Source: Vanilla planifolia (lineage: Eukaryota > Streptophyta > Magnoliopsida > Asparagales > Orchidaceae). From it: a stretch of 64,000 nt of DNA. Position 1 is the stretch's first letter; each line of letters opens with the position of its first letter. Shown here piece after piece: positions 24,060-41,217 of the stretch. The position numbers were made by a program, and so were the translations under genes. Location: positions 16,029,755 through 16,093,754 of the forward strand of contig CM043868.1 of assembly GCA_023846275.1 (NCBI GenBank), given 5' to 3'. Below the pieces are notes generated by a model. It saw only the letters and a list, made by a program, of their open reading frames with translations, was not told the origin of the DNA and did not search any database.

Positions 24060-27000
24060 TCTTCAAGACTAATTGATTTCATAATTTTTCAAACTTCTTC
24101 ACTCCAATCGATTTAGTGAAAATATCAACCACTTATTTTCAGTACTGCAATGTATTAGACTTATGGTCTCCTTGTTGACATGATCCCGAAGAAAATGATA
24201 TATTATCTCGATATGCTTGCTTCTCTCATGTTGAACTGGATTTTTTTCTAATTTGATGGCTAACACATGTCAATAAAGATAATTGTTAGCTCTTCTTGTT
24301 GATGATGTAACTCTTACAGTAAATTTCACAACCAAATTGCTTCAAAAACTATTGATGAAGCTGCAATATACTCTGCTTCACAAGATGAAAGAAGAATGAC
24401 ATCTCATTTAGTTGATCTCCACATAAATGTTGATGAAATTAAAAAGAAATAATAATTAGTTGTACTCTTTCTTTCATCTATATCACATCCTCAGTTACTG
24501 TGAGAGTAACTATATAAATCTGTTTCACTTTAGTTAGTAAAATACAAACCATAATCAAGTGTTTCATTAATATGCCTTAGTATTCTTTTTGTAACCATCT
24601 AATATGCTTCCTTTGGACTTTTCATATATTGACTAATGAGTCCAACATAATATAGAATATCAAGTCTTATGATAGTGAGATAATGAAGACTACTAACAAA
24701 ACTTTTGAAACAAAATAGAGTCTATCTTTTCCTTTTTCTTCTCTACTTTTTTATTCTCACATCAAGTGGTGTTGTCATTGATTTGTAATCTTCCATTCTA
24801 AAATTTTTTAGAAGTTAAGTATCACATCTTCTTTGACAGATTTAGATTCCATTTATCATTTGCTTCACTTCTAAGCCAAAGAAGTACGACATTTCACCAT
24901 TATCTGTCATGTCAAAATAATGTTGCATAATTCTTTCGAGTTCTTAAAATAATTCAAAAGAATTTTCTATATAAAGTACATTTACATAAAGACAAATTAT
25001 AAGAATATCATTGTTAGTTGTCTTAATATAAAGTGCATGCTCAGATGGGCATTTTTGGAATCCTTGTTGTTGAAGATATCAATCAATCTTGGTATTCCAT
25101 GCTTTTGATGCTTATTTTAATCCATATAAATCCTTCTTCAAACGATAAACTTTGTATGAATCACTCATAATTTTGTAACATTCAGGTTGATTAATATATA
25201 CTTCTTCTAAAACTCCATTAAAAAATACAGATTTAATATCAAGTTGGCATACCTTCCATCCATGATACGCTATAAGTGCTAAAATTAACTTCATTATACC
25301 AAATCAAGCAATTGGAGCAAATACCTCATTGTACTCTATACCAGATTTTTGCTTAAAGCCTTTTGCCACAAGTCTTGTCCTGTATCTATCCACTATTCCG
25401 TCTGCTTTATGCTTAATCTTGTATACCCATTTTACTCTTATGGGTTTCTTTTGAGGGAGATCAACCAAGTCTCATGTATTATTCTTTTTATAAATGTTAT
25501 TTCTTCATCCATAGCCTTTTGCCAATTTATATCTTGCACTACTTCATCAAAATAAATGGGTTCATTATCAACAAAATAATAGAATAAGTTAGACAGCTCA
25601 ATAGTTTGCTCATATATCTCTTGTAAACTTCATTTTTTTTTCTTAAGTTAATAGGATGAACTATCTTTTGCATAATAATTGTTCTTGAGGGAGAACTTGT
25701 TGGAGAATTCAAATCATGTGTTTGTTGATTTTGAACTTCTTTTGGCCCAAGTGTGATAGTTTTATCATCCTTCTCTTCTTTCCACTTACAAGTATCTTCT
25801 TTTATAAACACAATATCATGACTAATAATCACCTTTTTTAGTTAAAAGATCGTAGAGCTTGTAAGCTTTTAACTCCTTACTATACCCAATGAATATATAT
25901 TTTTCACCTTTATCATCTAATTTCTTTCATAATACATTAGATATCTGTGCATATGCAATGTAACCAAATATACGAAAATGAGAAACACTTTGTGTATATC
26001 CACTCTAAGCTTCTTATGGAGTCATATAACGCACAGTTTTAGTAGGACAATGATTCAACAAATAAGTTGAACATGCAACTACTTTTATCCAAAATTCTTT
26101 TAGCATATTCCTCTCTCTCATCATTGTCCTTATCATATCAAGGACAATACGATTTCTTTGTTCTGCAACTTCATTTTGTAGTAGAGTATAACTTGTGATA
26201 AGTTGATGTCGTATGTCTTCTGGCTTACACAATTGAATAAATTCATTTGATGTATACTCACCACCTTTATCAGCTTTAAGACTTTGAATGAATAGCCACT
26301 CTTTTTTTCAACATTGTGTTTAAACTCTTAAAATATAAAGATAGCAGTAGATTTCTCTTTAATAAAATATGTCCATATTTTTCTATTAAAATTATTTATG
26401 AAAGTAATAAAATACTTATTACCTCCATTAGATAGTGGCTCGAATAAACCACAAATATCTATTAAAATAAGTTGCAATAGTCTTTTAGCTCTCCAAGTAT
26501 TATTCTTTTGAAATGGTAGGTGATGTTGCTTTCCAAGTATACAAGCTTCATATATATGATTCAGATCATCTAATAAAGAAGGCCTTTCACTATTCCTTTC
26601 TTTGCCAATAATTTTAAACCTCCAAAGTTAAGATGACCATACTATATATGTCATTTTAAAGAATCATTTAAAAATTCTCAAGATAACAAACTTCATTTGT
26701 TGACTTTAATTAAAGAGGAAATATACATTTTGTCGACATCTTCACTTTAGTAATATTTCTTCCTTTTAAATCTTATAAAAGAAGATAATCATTCTTCATA
26801 TGTATAAGATATTCTTTCTTTATCAATTACTTAAGGTTAAGAATATTACTTTCATATCAAGAATAAAGTATGTATCTAAAATAATAATTAGAAACTCATT
26901 CTCTTTATAAAGTTTTATGTTACCTTTGCCTTCAACTTTCAACTTTGATGAGTCTCCAAGATTCACACTTGCTTACATATTTTCAATTGTATCAAATAGA

Positions 27001-27125
27001 TATCTTTTTCTACACATATGATTGCTTGCTCTTGAGTCAAGAAATCATACATCTTCTCTTTCATTACCTTCTTTTTCAGCCAACAATGATATTGACTCTT
27101 CTTGTGATCTTTTCAGTATAGTTTG
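24060..27125 (-). pseudogene. Copia pol remnant (protease, integrase, RT, RNase H)
   Basis: Reading on the minus strand: protease box at 27030-27038 reads DSR in place of DSG, with a stop replacing the preceding Trp; integrase end at 26014-26232 (LQNEVAEQRNRIVLDMIR, then FWIKVVACSTYLLNHCP); linker at 25539-25832; RT start at 25112-25294 (QLDIKSVFFNGVLEEVYI); RT active box at 24977-24988 reads YVNV in place of YVDD; RNase H piece SSCEAEYIAAS near 24355-24390. Frames are broken throughout, so it is not autonomous. Confidence 0.88.
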
Positions 27126-27160
27126 ATTGGTTATTCTTATGCCAATAATCAAAAGCATAA

Positions 27161-28993
27161 AGTAGTAGCCTTAGTTTTCTATTTTTTTATTTTTTTAGAG
27201 AAATAGCTCTTTGAGACGAGTCCAGCTGTGATTAATTTGTAATTTTCGAAGCTCTAAGGAATAAATTATGAATTTTTAAAGATCTGGGATAAATTCACAA
27301 CATTGAGGATAGATTTGTAATTTTGTAAATGCCGAAGTAGCTCAAATTCGTTTTAGCAAAATGTATATTTGCAATTTTAAAAGATGTTGGTTACGTTGGG
27401 TATATGTGTAATTTAGGAATTTCGGTGCAGGTCTCTCTTCGGTGGAGGATATATGTGCAAATAATGAATTCGGAGGGGGTGTTATGCAAAATAGCCGGTT
27501 TTCAAGCCTTCTGGCAGTCAGTTCACGAGGGTTCGAGAAATTTCAGTCGCGGGTATAAAAGCTAACCCGGGCACTTTTGAAAAGTACTTCTGTAGAAAAC
27601 GTGACTGCGGGGAAGTTGCCGGAGTGCGAGGTTCTGCGAAAATGCGACTGCGGTGAGGATTCCATAGGGTTCCAGGAGTGTGCGACAGTCGTCACCGTGC
27701 TCTTAAAGGAGTTCTGGCACGCGACAGTGACGGCCAGCGAGGATTCCATAAGATAAGAAAATGTGATTTTTGCTTCATCGAGGTTGTGTAATCTTTCCAG
27801 TGAGCGGCAGAGACAAAGAGAGTGGAAGCCAGGCCAGATTCGACCCGTTCAGCGCGTGAACTGGTCGCTCCAGCGTTGACGGAAGCCAACGAGAATAACA
27901 TAAAATTTAAGGAATTTTGGGATTTGTTTGGGAAAGCTTTTAGAAAGAAAATTTTGGCTAATAAGAATAGTTTAATCTTTGACTATTTTTACATTATGGC
28001 CTTGTAGGACATCAAGAAAAATTTGAAGTAGGCAAAACGACTGGTACATCAAATATAGTAGATAAATTCCTAACCCTATGAAGTAACACATTATTATATG
28101 TTTTTACATGGTTTTCTTACTATCATATGGTGTTTTGGTTGTTGTATATATTGTTGTTTATCTCAATTTCATAAATACTAAAAAAGAAGAAGTATGGTAA
28201 AGAAAGAAACAATATGGAACGAAAGGTCTTTTGATATGGCACGATTAATTGGATTGATGGTTGGAAAATGACAATAAAAATAGGATTCCTAGAGAACATT
28301 ATCCTCACCACTAGGCTCTACGTGTGTCACAGGGTATCGATCTTCGGATCAAATATATGCTTAGTGTTATGTGCGATGACTAGGCTCAACGTGTATTGCA
28401 AGGTATCAATCTTTGGATCAGATATTTGTCTAGTGTTATGTGCGATGACTCCATGATGATTTGCACCAGGGTCAGCGTGTGTCGCAGGGTATAGGTACCA
28501 TACCTACCTCTTGGCACTAGGTTCAGCGTCTGTCGCAGGGTATCAAATCTTCAGATCAGATATCTGTCTAGTGTAATGTGCTTGGTTGGGTGCGGACTGG
28601 AGGTCATTTCTTGATAATTTGGATCCAGGGGATAATGCTTCAAAGGGAATCGAGATGTTCATTTATACTTGGTTAATATGATGGATTTATCTACTGAGAT
28701 CTGAAAATCTCATTAATGCTTACATCATAGGTCATACAGGTCATGGAACAACTACACCGAGAGCTGGAAATGATGCTGCTATAGGGGAGCCCTTTCCACT
28801 AGATAAATGAGAAGAGGGGAGGGCTTGGTGTGAGTAAACTTTTAAAAAACATGTTCTTGTTTATATATTTTGGTTTTTTTCGGAGTTAGGGTTTGTCTTA
28901 CCGTCGAGTCCCCACCTTGGGTTAGTTTCTTGTCCTCACTCTGATGCTAAATTTTGTTATCTAGTGGTACTGGTATGAGGTGGGGGCTAGATA
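27161..28993. mobile_element. Unclassified 1.8-kb insertion nested in the Copia gag zinc knuckle
   Basis: The Copia coding sequence breaks off inside the zinc knuckle (CYNCHKF at about 29000-29020) and resumes at about 27160 with the rest (YAFDYWHK). CATAA occurs at both junctions (27156-27160 and 28994-28998), consistent with a 5-bp target duplication. The inserted DNA has no recognisable protein, mixed GC content and a 69-bp tandem repeat. The ends (AGTAGTAGCC, GGGGCTAGATA) are not TG...CA, so a solo LTR is not proved and the class is unknown. Confidence 0.6.
28310..28585. repeat. 69-bp tandem repeat, four units
   Basis: Units start at 28310, 28379, 28448 (diverged) and 28516. Each begins ACTAGG or a variant and contains CGTGTGTC-CAGGGTATC and TAGTGTTATGTGC-like stretches. 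The period of 68-69 bp is regular. Confidence 0.85.
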
Positions 28994-29253
28994 CATAATA
29001 ACAAAACTTATGACAATTGTAACATTTAAGATTTCTTACTTGTCCTCGACTTCGAGAAGCATTATTTCTTGCATGCCCATGTTGAGTTTAAGATTGATTA
29101 AATTTTTGTTAAGATCTGTGCTGGAAATGACCTCTTTCATGTCCTCGATATGAACCTCGTCCTCTTTCCGTTGAATTTAAATTCTCTTTCTTCAAGGTAT
29201 TGTCTTCTTTCAAATTTAGTTTTGATTCTAATGTTTGATCAATAGGTGCAACT

Positions 29254-29815
29254 TCAATCCTTTTTTTTAGCTTTGCTCATGCACTTATTAAGAACCCATT
29301 GCTTTTCAATAGATAATCTATCTATATTTTTAGATTCTTCAATTGCTGTTATCACATGCTTAAACATAGAATTTAAATAAAGAAGTACCTTTTCGATCAC
29401 ACGTACATCGTCAATTTGTTCTTCATTTCTCTTCATCAAATTCACAATAGCAATCAATCGTGAAACATAATCTGAGATAGTCTCATTTTCATTCATCTTT
29501 GACATCTCAAATCACTCTTAAGGATTTGAAGACGTACACGTTTCACATGTTCAACACCTTTGAAGATTGTGTTGAGTTTATTCCAAATTTCTTTGATTGT
29601 AATCGCTTCTTCAACTTTTTCAAAAGTGGCTTCATCAAGCCCTTGATATATCAAGAACAATGTCTTTTTATCTTTTTTTTCTAATTTCCTTTCCACAGTT
29701 TCTTCTCCGCTTCAGTAGCATCTGGTTCATCAAAACTATCGTTAACAATCTTCAAAAGGTCTTGCGAGTTAAGAGGGGCTTTAAATTGAATGCACCAATT
29801 ATCATAATTGTCGTT
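29254..29815 (-). pseudogene. Copia gag remnant (UBN2/DUF4219 type)
   Basis: On the minus strand from about 29815: NYDNWCIQFKAPL, then KDKKTLFLIYQGLDEATFEKV, then a second frame with ISDYVSRLIAIVNLM and VITAIEESKNIDRLSIE. These are characteristic Copia capsid stretches. A stop follows EKKLWKGN near 29690 and a frameshift lies near 29500. The zinc knuckle further on is split by the nested insertion. Confidence 0.88.
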
Positions 29816-29936
29816 CGTTAATCAGAGAACGTTTTGTTGCACAATTCTGTACATTTTAGATAAAAACACCGTTTTCAAAAAATGCTCATAGTCTTCTCCT
29901 TCGACGCTGCAGCGTTTGATCTTCTTCTTCTTCAAA

Positions 29937-29947
29937 CTCTGATACCA
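29937..29947 (-). other. Copia primer binding site (initiator Met tRNA)
   Basis: The minus strand reads TGGTATCAGAG three bases inside the 5' LTR end. This is the standard plant Copia primer site complementary to the 3' end of initiator methionine tRNA, and it fixes the element's orientation. Confidence 0.92.
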
Positions 29948-29950
29948 CTT

Positions 29951-30293
29951 TGATGGAAATCAAGAGAAATAAAACATATCTCAAATTGCAAAAAACAAAC
30001 TTTCATTCGAGAGTATTTGACAGAAATTTTAAAAAAAGGGCAACGAAAACTCTAAAGTGTTGGAAGACAAAATCGATAAATTTTTATTCCATTCATACAT
30101 TATCACAAAACAACAATCACACTTTTTATAAACAACTAAAACAACTAATCCCCCCTTTTTGTTTAAAATTTAAAATTCAAAATTATTTAAACATTCCTTT
30201 TTTTTTTGTTCCTAATCTAAAATTCAAAATTATTTAAACATTTAAACATCTAAACATTTAAAATTTATAACAAATACATAAAGTTTGCCGACA
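29951..30293 (-). repeat. Copia 5' LTR
   Basis: 343 bp, pairing with 23707-24035. It is bordered on the right by kinase exon sequence starting GTCTC (residue 253 of PPCK). Confidence 0.9.
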
Positions 30294-30526
30294 GTCTCAC
30301 GCCGATTCTCTGTCGAGCAAGTTCTCAGTAAGTCTCACCTTGTCTTTCTTCTTGGCTTTAGATCTTTCCTGCATTAAAGAAGTTAGATTATCTTGATTTC
30401 TTCATCTTGCCTCACTAGTTTGACTTATTTATACATCGTTTATAATCTGAGAGGGAATTTTTGTAACCAGGGCATCCATGGCTTACAAGCCGCAGTGGAA
30501 CAAGGTGCTTGGCGGATCTGACTTGA

Positions 30527-35988
<5,462 letters not shown>

Positions 35989-36465
35989 TACAAGCGTGAA
36001 GCGGAGGCGTGAAGTGGAGGCGGGAGTGGTGGCGTGTGTGGTGGCGAAGCAGCGATCGGAAGGAGTTGCGGTGCTACGTACTGTAGGGTCGTGTGGCCGG
36101 CGGGATCGCGGCTGGAGCTCCTCGCTGGGTCCTCTTCGGCCTAGGTGTGGGGGCAAGGTGGCAGCCGGAGCATCAGCAACGGACGCTGCGGCTGGTGTCG
36201 GAGGAGTGGTCTTCCATCAGGAACTCAGTAAGAAGGTCGGCGGGTGGTGAAGTACGGCAACTCGAAGTGGCGGCGAATCTTGGTGGTTAAATTGGGCGTT
36301 GACCGCGTGGTCCCGAGTCGGCGCGTGGGGCCCGGGTTCGAGCTCGTGTTCGAATTTGAATTTGGCCGGTTCGCGGGAGTGCTCGAACCGGATTTGTTGC
36401 ACCTTTATCCGCGGGTTATTTTACCACTTCGTCCCTGAGCTCAGGTTGTGTCTCCTGCAGCCCTA

Positions 36466-39138
36466 ATGGCGGGAGGAACTACCCGAAGGAGTAGCAGAAG
36501 AGCCCGATCTGCCCAGAGCGACTCTCCCTCTCGCGAGGGTTCTTCTTCTTCTGTAGGTGGCCTGTCGGCCCTGAAGCTTCCCCCCCGTGCGTCCGAAATG
36601 GCTGTTGGGGATGACCAGGAGGGAGACTCGTTGTGTAAGACTGTGCAGGAGCAGCCGAAGCATATTAGGGAGGAAGCCCATGGAGTCAGGATTGGAGCTG
36701 AGGATCCTCATATCCCTAAGGTGACCCGTCCTGCCGTTGCAAATAGGGTGAGCTTCCGGGAGGCCCTAACTGCCAACGACGCTCCCAGACACAGTGACAC
36801 GGTGATTTCGCACGTGCGGCCGGCGGATGTTGATGTCAAATTGCGCGCGGCGGATATCCCCGAGTATGTGGAGGGAGGGGACGTGATTATGTCACCAGAA
36901 GCTTGCTTGAGGCGCCTGGATTTCCACAAGTTTGACCTGGTGGGCCGTCTCTATGGAAATACCCTTCCTTTTCATGTCATCGAGAGGGTTTTACTCAAAC
37001 GATGGGGCCATATTAATAGCTTCAAGATTTTTGACCTCACGGCCAACTGGTTTTGCCTTCATTTTGCGTCGATGAGTGAGAGGAATGACATCTGGTTGGG
37101 GGGGCCCTGGCAGATCGCCAGCCAAGCCTTGGGTCTTGATCTGTGGTCGCCGGAATTCAACCCTAACTCCACATCTGTCATGCGCGCCCCTGTCTGGGTT
37201 AGGCTTCCTGGTCTCCCCCTTATCTATTGGGATGTTGACAATATTCTTCGAATTGCTAAAGCTATTAGTGATCCGTTCCTTCTTGATGGCTGGACGACGG
37301 GATTAGAACGCTCGTCCTTTGCTCGAGTGTGTGTTCGGGTGGACCTTGCGAAACCTCTCAAGCTGGGCATCTGGATTTCCGGGGACTACGGCAGAGTTTT
37401 TCAACCCTTTGAATATGAAGGGCTGCCGCGCATTTGCTTCGGTTGCAGTCATGTCGGACATTTGGAGAATTCCTGCAAGTCGGTCAAAGCTGGTGGAGCT
37501 GACATCAACGACACCACGACCATAGATGAGGTGCGGGAGGAACGCCCAGGGGTTACTGAGGCTCTCGGCCCCAATGGGCCTGAGGGACCTGTGGATGACC
37601 GTTGGTCAGAGAGGCGGGATATACACGGCGAGGGGCACGGCCTGGGCCCTTGGATGATTGTGCAGCGGAGGAAGAACAATCGCAAGAGCCCCGGGGGTTT
37701 GATCAAGAGGCCTCCTGATGTCGTTCATAGCCGCACAGCCAGGGGATATGACGGGGCCAGCACATCTAGAGGTAGCAGGGGTCCGCCCAGGTCCTGGGGT
37801 AGAAGTAAAGTTCGTGGGAAGGTCAAGGATGGGGTGCAGAGTCCTACGCCGGCTAAGCCTTCGCAAGCCGGGAATCTTGCCAATGTCGTCCAGGTGAATT
37901 CGCCATTTCAGCAGAGGGGATCAGGGGCTGATGGAGCACCCATCCTGGATGGGGTGACCATTAATCGGGACTTCTTGCTGACCGTGCTTCGTGGGGCACG
38001 GAGACCAGCAGCTGTTTGCTGGAAAGCTTCTTCAGTTTGGTTGGGGATGCCGGAAGCAAATAACCATATGACTACTATGCGGATCATCACGTGGAACATA
38101 AGAGGTGCTAAGAAGAGCAAATCGAGGGCCTACTTGCAGCGTCTGGTTTGGGAGTGGAATGTTAAGGTTGTGCTACTGGAGATCAAGATGCAATCTTTTT
38201 CTCGGCGTGATGCTAACTGGATCCTTGGGAAGGATTGGAGTTTTGGGTTTCATCCATCTTTGGGTATGTCAACTGGAATTATTGTGCTGTGGAAGGAAGA
38301 GATCAAGTTAGCACTCACGGCGGCCTCGGCTTTTATGGTGGCTTGTTCGATTACCCCTCGGCAGGATTGCACCCTCAACTGCTGCTTTGTTTATGGTCCA
38401 AGGGTGTCTCAGGGATGCCGCGCGATGTGGGACGCTATCCGCACAACATACTGTGACAATTCCCCTCTCTTGGTGGCTGGTGACTTTAACCTGATTATGG
38501 GTCAGGAGGAGAAGCAAGGAGGTCGGCCTTTCTTCTATGGTAGTGAGCAGCAGTGCTTTGCTGATTTTATGCAGGACCTTCAGCTCGCTGATATGGGTTT
38601 TTCTAGCAACCAATTTACCTGGTGCAATGGGAAGAAAGGGGGTGCGCGCATTCTGGAGCGGCTTGATCGCGCCCTGCTCAATTCTATCGGCCTGATTGCT
38701 TTTCCCAACTGTTCAGTACATCATCTGGGTCGCCTTGGCTCGGACCATTGCCCGCTGTTAATCAATCTGGGTGGCGACAGGATCCGACCGAAATCCAGTA
38801 GGCTCCTATTCGAGAGTATTTGGCTCCACTATCCCCAGTACTACCGTGTGGTGCAGCAGGTTTGGAGAAGACGTGCGTCGGGGGACCCTAGGGAGATGGT
38901 TTCGATGAAGTTCAAGCGGTCACTTATGGCGTTGCGCAGTTGGAGCTGCAAAGAACTGGGGAGTTTGATTAACCGAAACCAAGTACTTTTACGTGACATT
39001 AAGGAGCTGCAGGCAAGAGAATCGAGGGTGGGACTCACTGAGGAGGACCATGGGCGTCTTGCAGATTTGATCACTGCCTTTCACAGGGGTTGTGCCCATG
39101 AGGAGCAGTGGTGGTGGCAGCGTGCCAAGGTCCACTAG
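36466..39138 (+). pseudogene. LINE-2 gag-like and endonuclease coding region
   Basis: Open from ATG 36466 to TAG 39136-39138 (890 codons). The frame is also open upstream to a GTG at 36448, but ATG 36466 is the likely start. Domains in order: basic/Ser-rich N-terminus, DUF4283-like region (VIMSPEACLRRLDF to RNDIWLGGPWQIASQALG), perfect CCHC knuckle CFGCSHVGHLENSC at 37435-37476, linker, then APE-type endonuclease from 38077 (IITWNIRGA), with GDFNLIM and SDHCPL. ORF1-type and endonuclease parts share one frame with no stop between, whereas many plant L1 elements have two ORFs. The TAG replaces a Trp codon: LINE-1 has WAQ at this point. Confidence 0.88.
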
Positions 39139-41217
39139 GCACAGGTCGAGGACACCAACACGCGCTTTTTCCACAACATTGCTTCGTCTCGGGCCCGCAT
39201 GAACCGCATCTCCATGATCCAGGGCGTTGATGACCGGGTGGTGGATTCCCCGGACAGTATCGGACAGGTCTTAACTGAGTACTTTGAGAGCAAGTGGCGT
39301 GGTGGCATCTCCAAGGTAATGCCGCAAGTCATCTCCCCCCCGGTGGTTATTAACGTTGATGTGGCTTCTAGGCTGAGAGCTAGGGTCACCGAGGAAGAGA
39401 TCATCGAGGCTTTGCGGGGCATCAAAAGGAATAGGGCACCGGAATGTGATGGGATCTCGGCTGAATTCTTGCACAGCTACTGGACCATTGCGCGCCATGA
39501 TGTCATTACTGCTGTGCTGGCTTTTTTTGAGGACTACAGGCTCCCGAATGAGTGGAAGGACACCCTAATCATCCTGATTCCAAAGAAGCAGGGCGTGAGC
39601 AAGCCAGAGCATTATAGACCTATTAGTCTCTGCAATACTGTGTACAAGGTGGTTGCACGGGTCCTTGTCGGGAGACTGAAGCCCGTCTTGCCGGACCTCA
39701 TTTCGCGGGAGCAGGTGGCTTTCATTCCCGGTCATAGTATTTCTGATAATATCAATATCATGCAGGAGATTGTTGCTAAGATGCGGACTTGCAAGGGTGC
39801 GCCTGGACTTATGGCAGTGAAGCTCGATATGGAACAGGCCTATGACTGTGTCTGTTGGGACTTTCTTCAGGAGATGTTGATGGCTATGGGTTTCCCTCCC
39901 ATCTGGCGGGACTGGATTGCTGCTTGCATCAGAAGCCCTAGATTCAGCGTCCTCTTCAATGGTAATCGCCTCCCGTGGGTGGAGGCTCAGAGGGGTCTAA
40001 GGCAGGGCTGCCCGCTCTCCCCGTATCTTTATGTCATGGCTTCTGAATATCTCTCTTGCTTGGTAAGGAATCATGAATCCCGACAGCTCTTGGGTTTCCG
40101 GTCGGGGAGGCATGCGCCTTGCATCTTGCACCTCCTCTTCACCGACGATGTCATCCTTTTTGCTCCTGCCTCCTGCATCGCTGCCCGTCTTATCAGGAGG
40201 ATTATCCGTGAGTTTGGGAAGGCCGCTGGTTTGCAGGTAAATCTTGCGAAATCCAGGGTCTTCTTTAGCACTAACCTTTGCAGGAAGAAGTCCAGGTTAA
40301 TTCTCAGGAAGCTCAGCATGGAGGAGGGAAGTTCTTTTACATATTTGGGGATCCCCATTACTGTCAAGCGCCTGTCCAAGACTGACCTCAGCTTCTTGCT
40401 TCAGCGATTGGATGTCATGCTGCTCAATTGGAGAGTCAGGCCTCTTTCACTGGCGGGCAGGGCCATTTTGGCTTCGTCGGTCCTTACTGCCATCCCCTGC
40501 CACGTGTTGAGGCATTGTGCTGTGCTGGCGGGGATTATTGAGGCCATGGAGATGCGCATCAGGAGATTTCTGTGGGGAGGGACTAATAGTGCGAGGGCCA
40601 TTCATTATACGGCTTGGGAGTGCATCACGCTGCCTAAATCTGCGGGTGGCCTGGGCCTCCGGGACCTCCGCGTTTGGCACCGTGTTCTCCACATGGAGGG
40701 ATGCTGATGTATTCTTAATTGGGAGCCTAGTCTATTGGTGGATTTGATGCGGAGAAGATATGATTTGGAGGATCCACGGATGAAGGCCCCCCGCAACGCG
40801 TCCCCGGTCTGCAAAATGGTGCTTGGGGCTATGCCGGAGGCCATTTCCCTCTTTGTTTGGCGTATTGGGGATGGGCGGACGACGAGATTTTTGGAAGATA
40901 ATTGGCTGGGGGTCCTTCCGCTGAGTTGCTGGCCCACTTTCATCAATGTGCACACCTACTGGCCAGCTAGCGTCGTCGAATGTCTCCTGCCCGATGGGAA
41001 TTGGAATTGGGATCTTATCAACACTTGGGCAGATGAGGAGCTTCAGGACCGCATCTCGCATCTTTCGAGAGCCGTGCGATCCTCACATGACGTATTGCTT
41101 CTCTCCCTCACGGAGAAGCCCCAGGCGGCCAGCGGCAAGATTTACTCGAGCATCGTCTGCAATGCTCGAAAGGGAGGAAATGGTGGCAGGCCCTTGGAGG
41201 AATTTCGTGGCATCTAG
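39139..41217 (+). pseudogene. LINE-2 reverse transcriptase region
   Basis: Same frame as the upstream region, beyond the TAG. Motifs: YRPISLCNTVYKVVAR, VAFIPGHSISDN, VKLDMEQAYDCVCWDFL (first catalytic Asp), GLRQGCPLSPYLY, LLFTDDVILFAPAS (active box TDD, both Asp kept), and WRVRPLSLAGRAI. An in-frame TGA at 40705-40707 and TAG at 41215-41217 interrupt it. LINE-1 has Lys at the TGA position, so Arg or Lys is likely ancestral. The core is otherwise well preserved. Confidence 0.9.

Larger units (their letters stand above)
23707..30293 (-). mobile_element. Copia-type LTR retrotransposon, defective, in PPCK copy B
   Basis: Both LTRs (23707-24035 and 29951-30293) start TGATGGAAAT and end ACA. On the minus strand the order is 5' LTR, primer binding site, gag, protease, integrase, reverse transcriptase, RNase H, polypurine tract, 3' LTR: the Copia order. 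Without the nested 1833-bp insertion it is about 4.75 kb, normal for Copia. All coding parts carry stops or frameshifts. The LTRs differ at roughly one position in five by eye. Flanking bases (ATTTA left, GTCTC right) are not a target duplication. Confidence 0.93.
23419..30526 (+). pseudogene. PPCK: PPCK copy B, core deleted and Copia inserted
   Basis: The 5' part (23419-23706) encodes residues 1-96 including the glycine loop and ATP lysine. The 3' part (30294-30327 plus exon 2 at 30471-30526) encodes the stretch from residue 253 to the stop, with both splice sites intact. Residues 97-252, including HRD, DFG and APE, are missing (468 bp in copy A terms, 3220-3687). The Copia element occupies the gap, and reading through gives a stop at once in the LTR. 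The remaining N-terminal part differs from copies A and C at about 12 of 96 residues, far more than A from C, which fits relaxed constraint. A truncated N-terminal peptide is conceivable but would not be a kinase. Confidence 0.9.

Noticed and set aside
28310..28585. CRISPR-like array because of regular 69-bp spacing
   Set aside because: Whole units are similar with no unique spacers; it is a plain tandem repeat in plant DNA.
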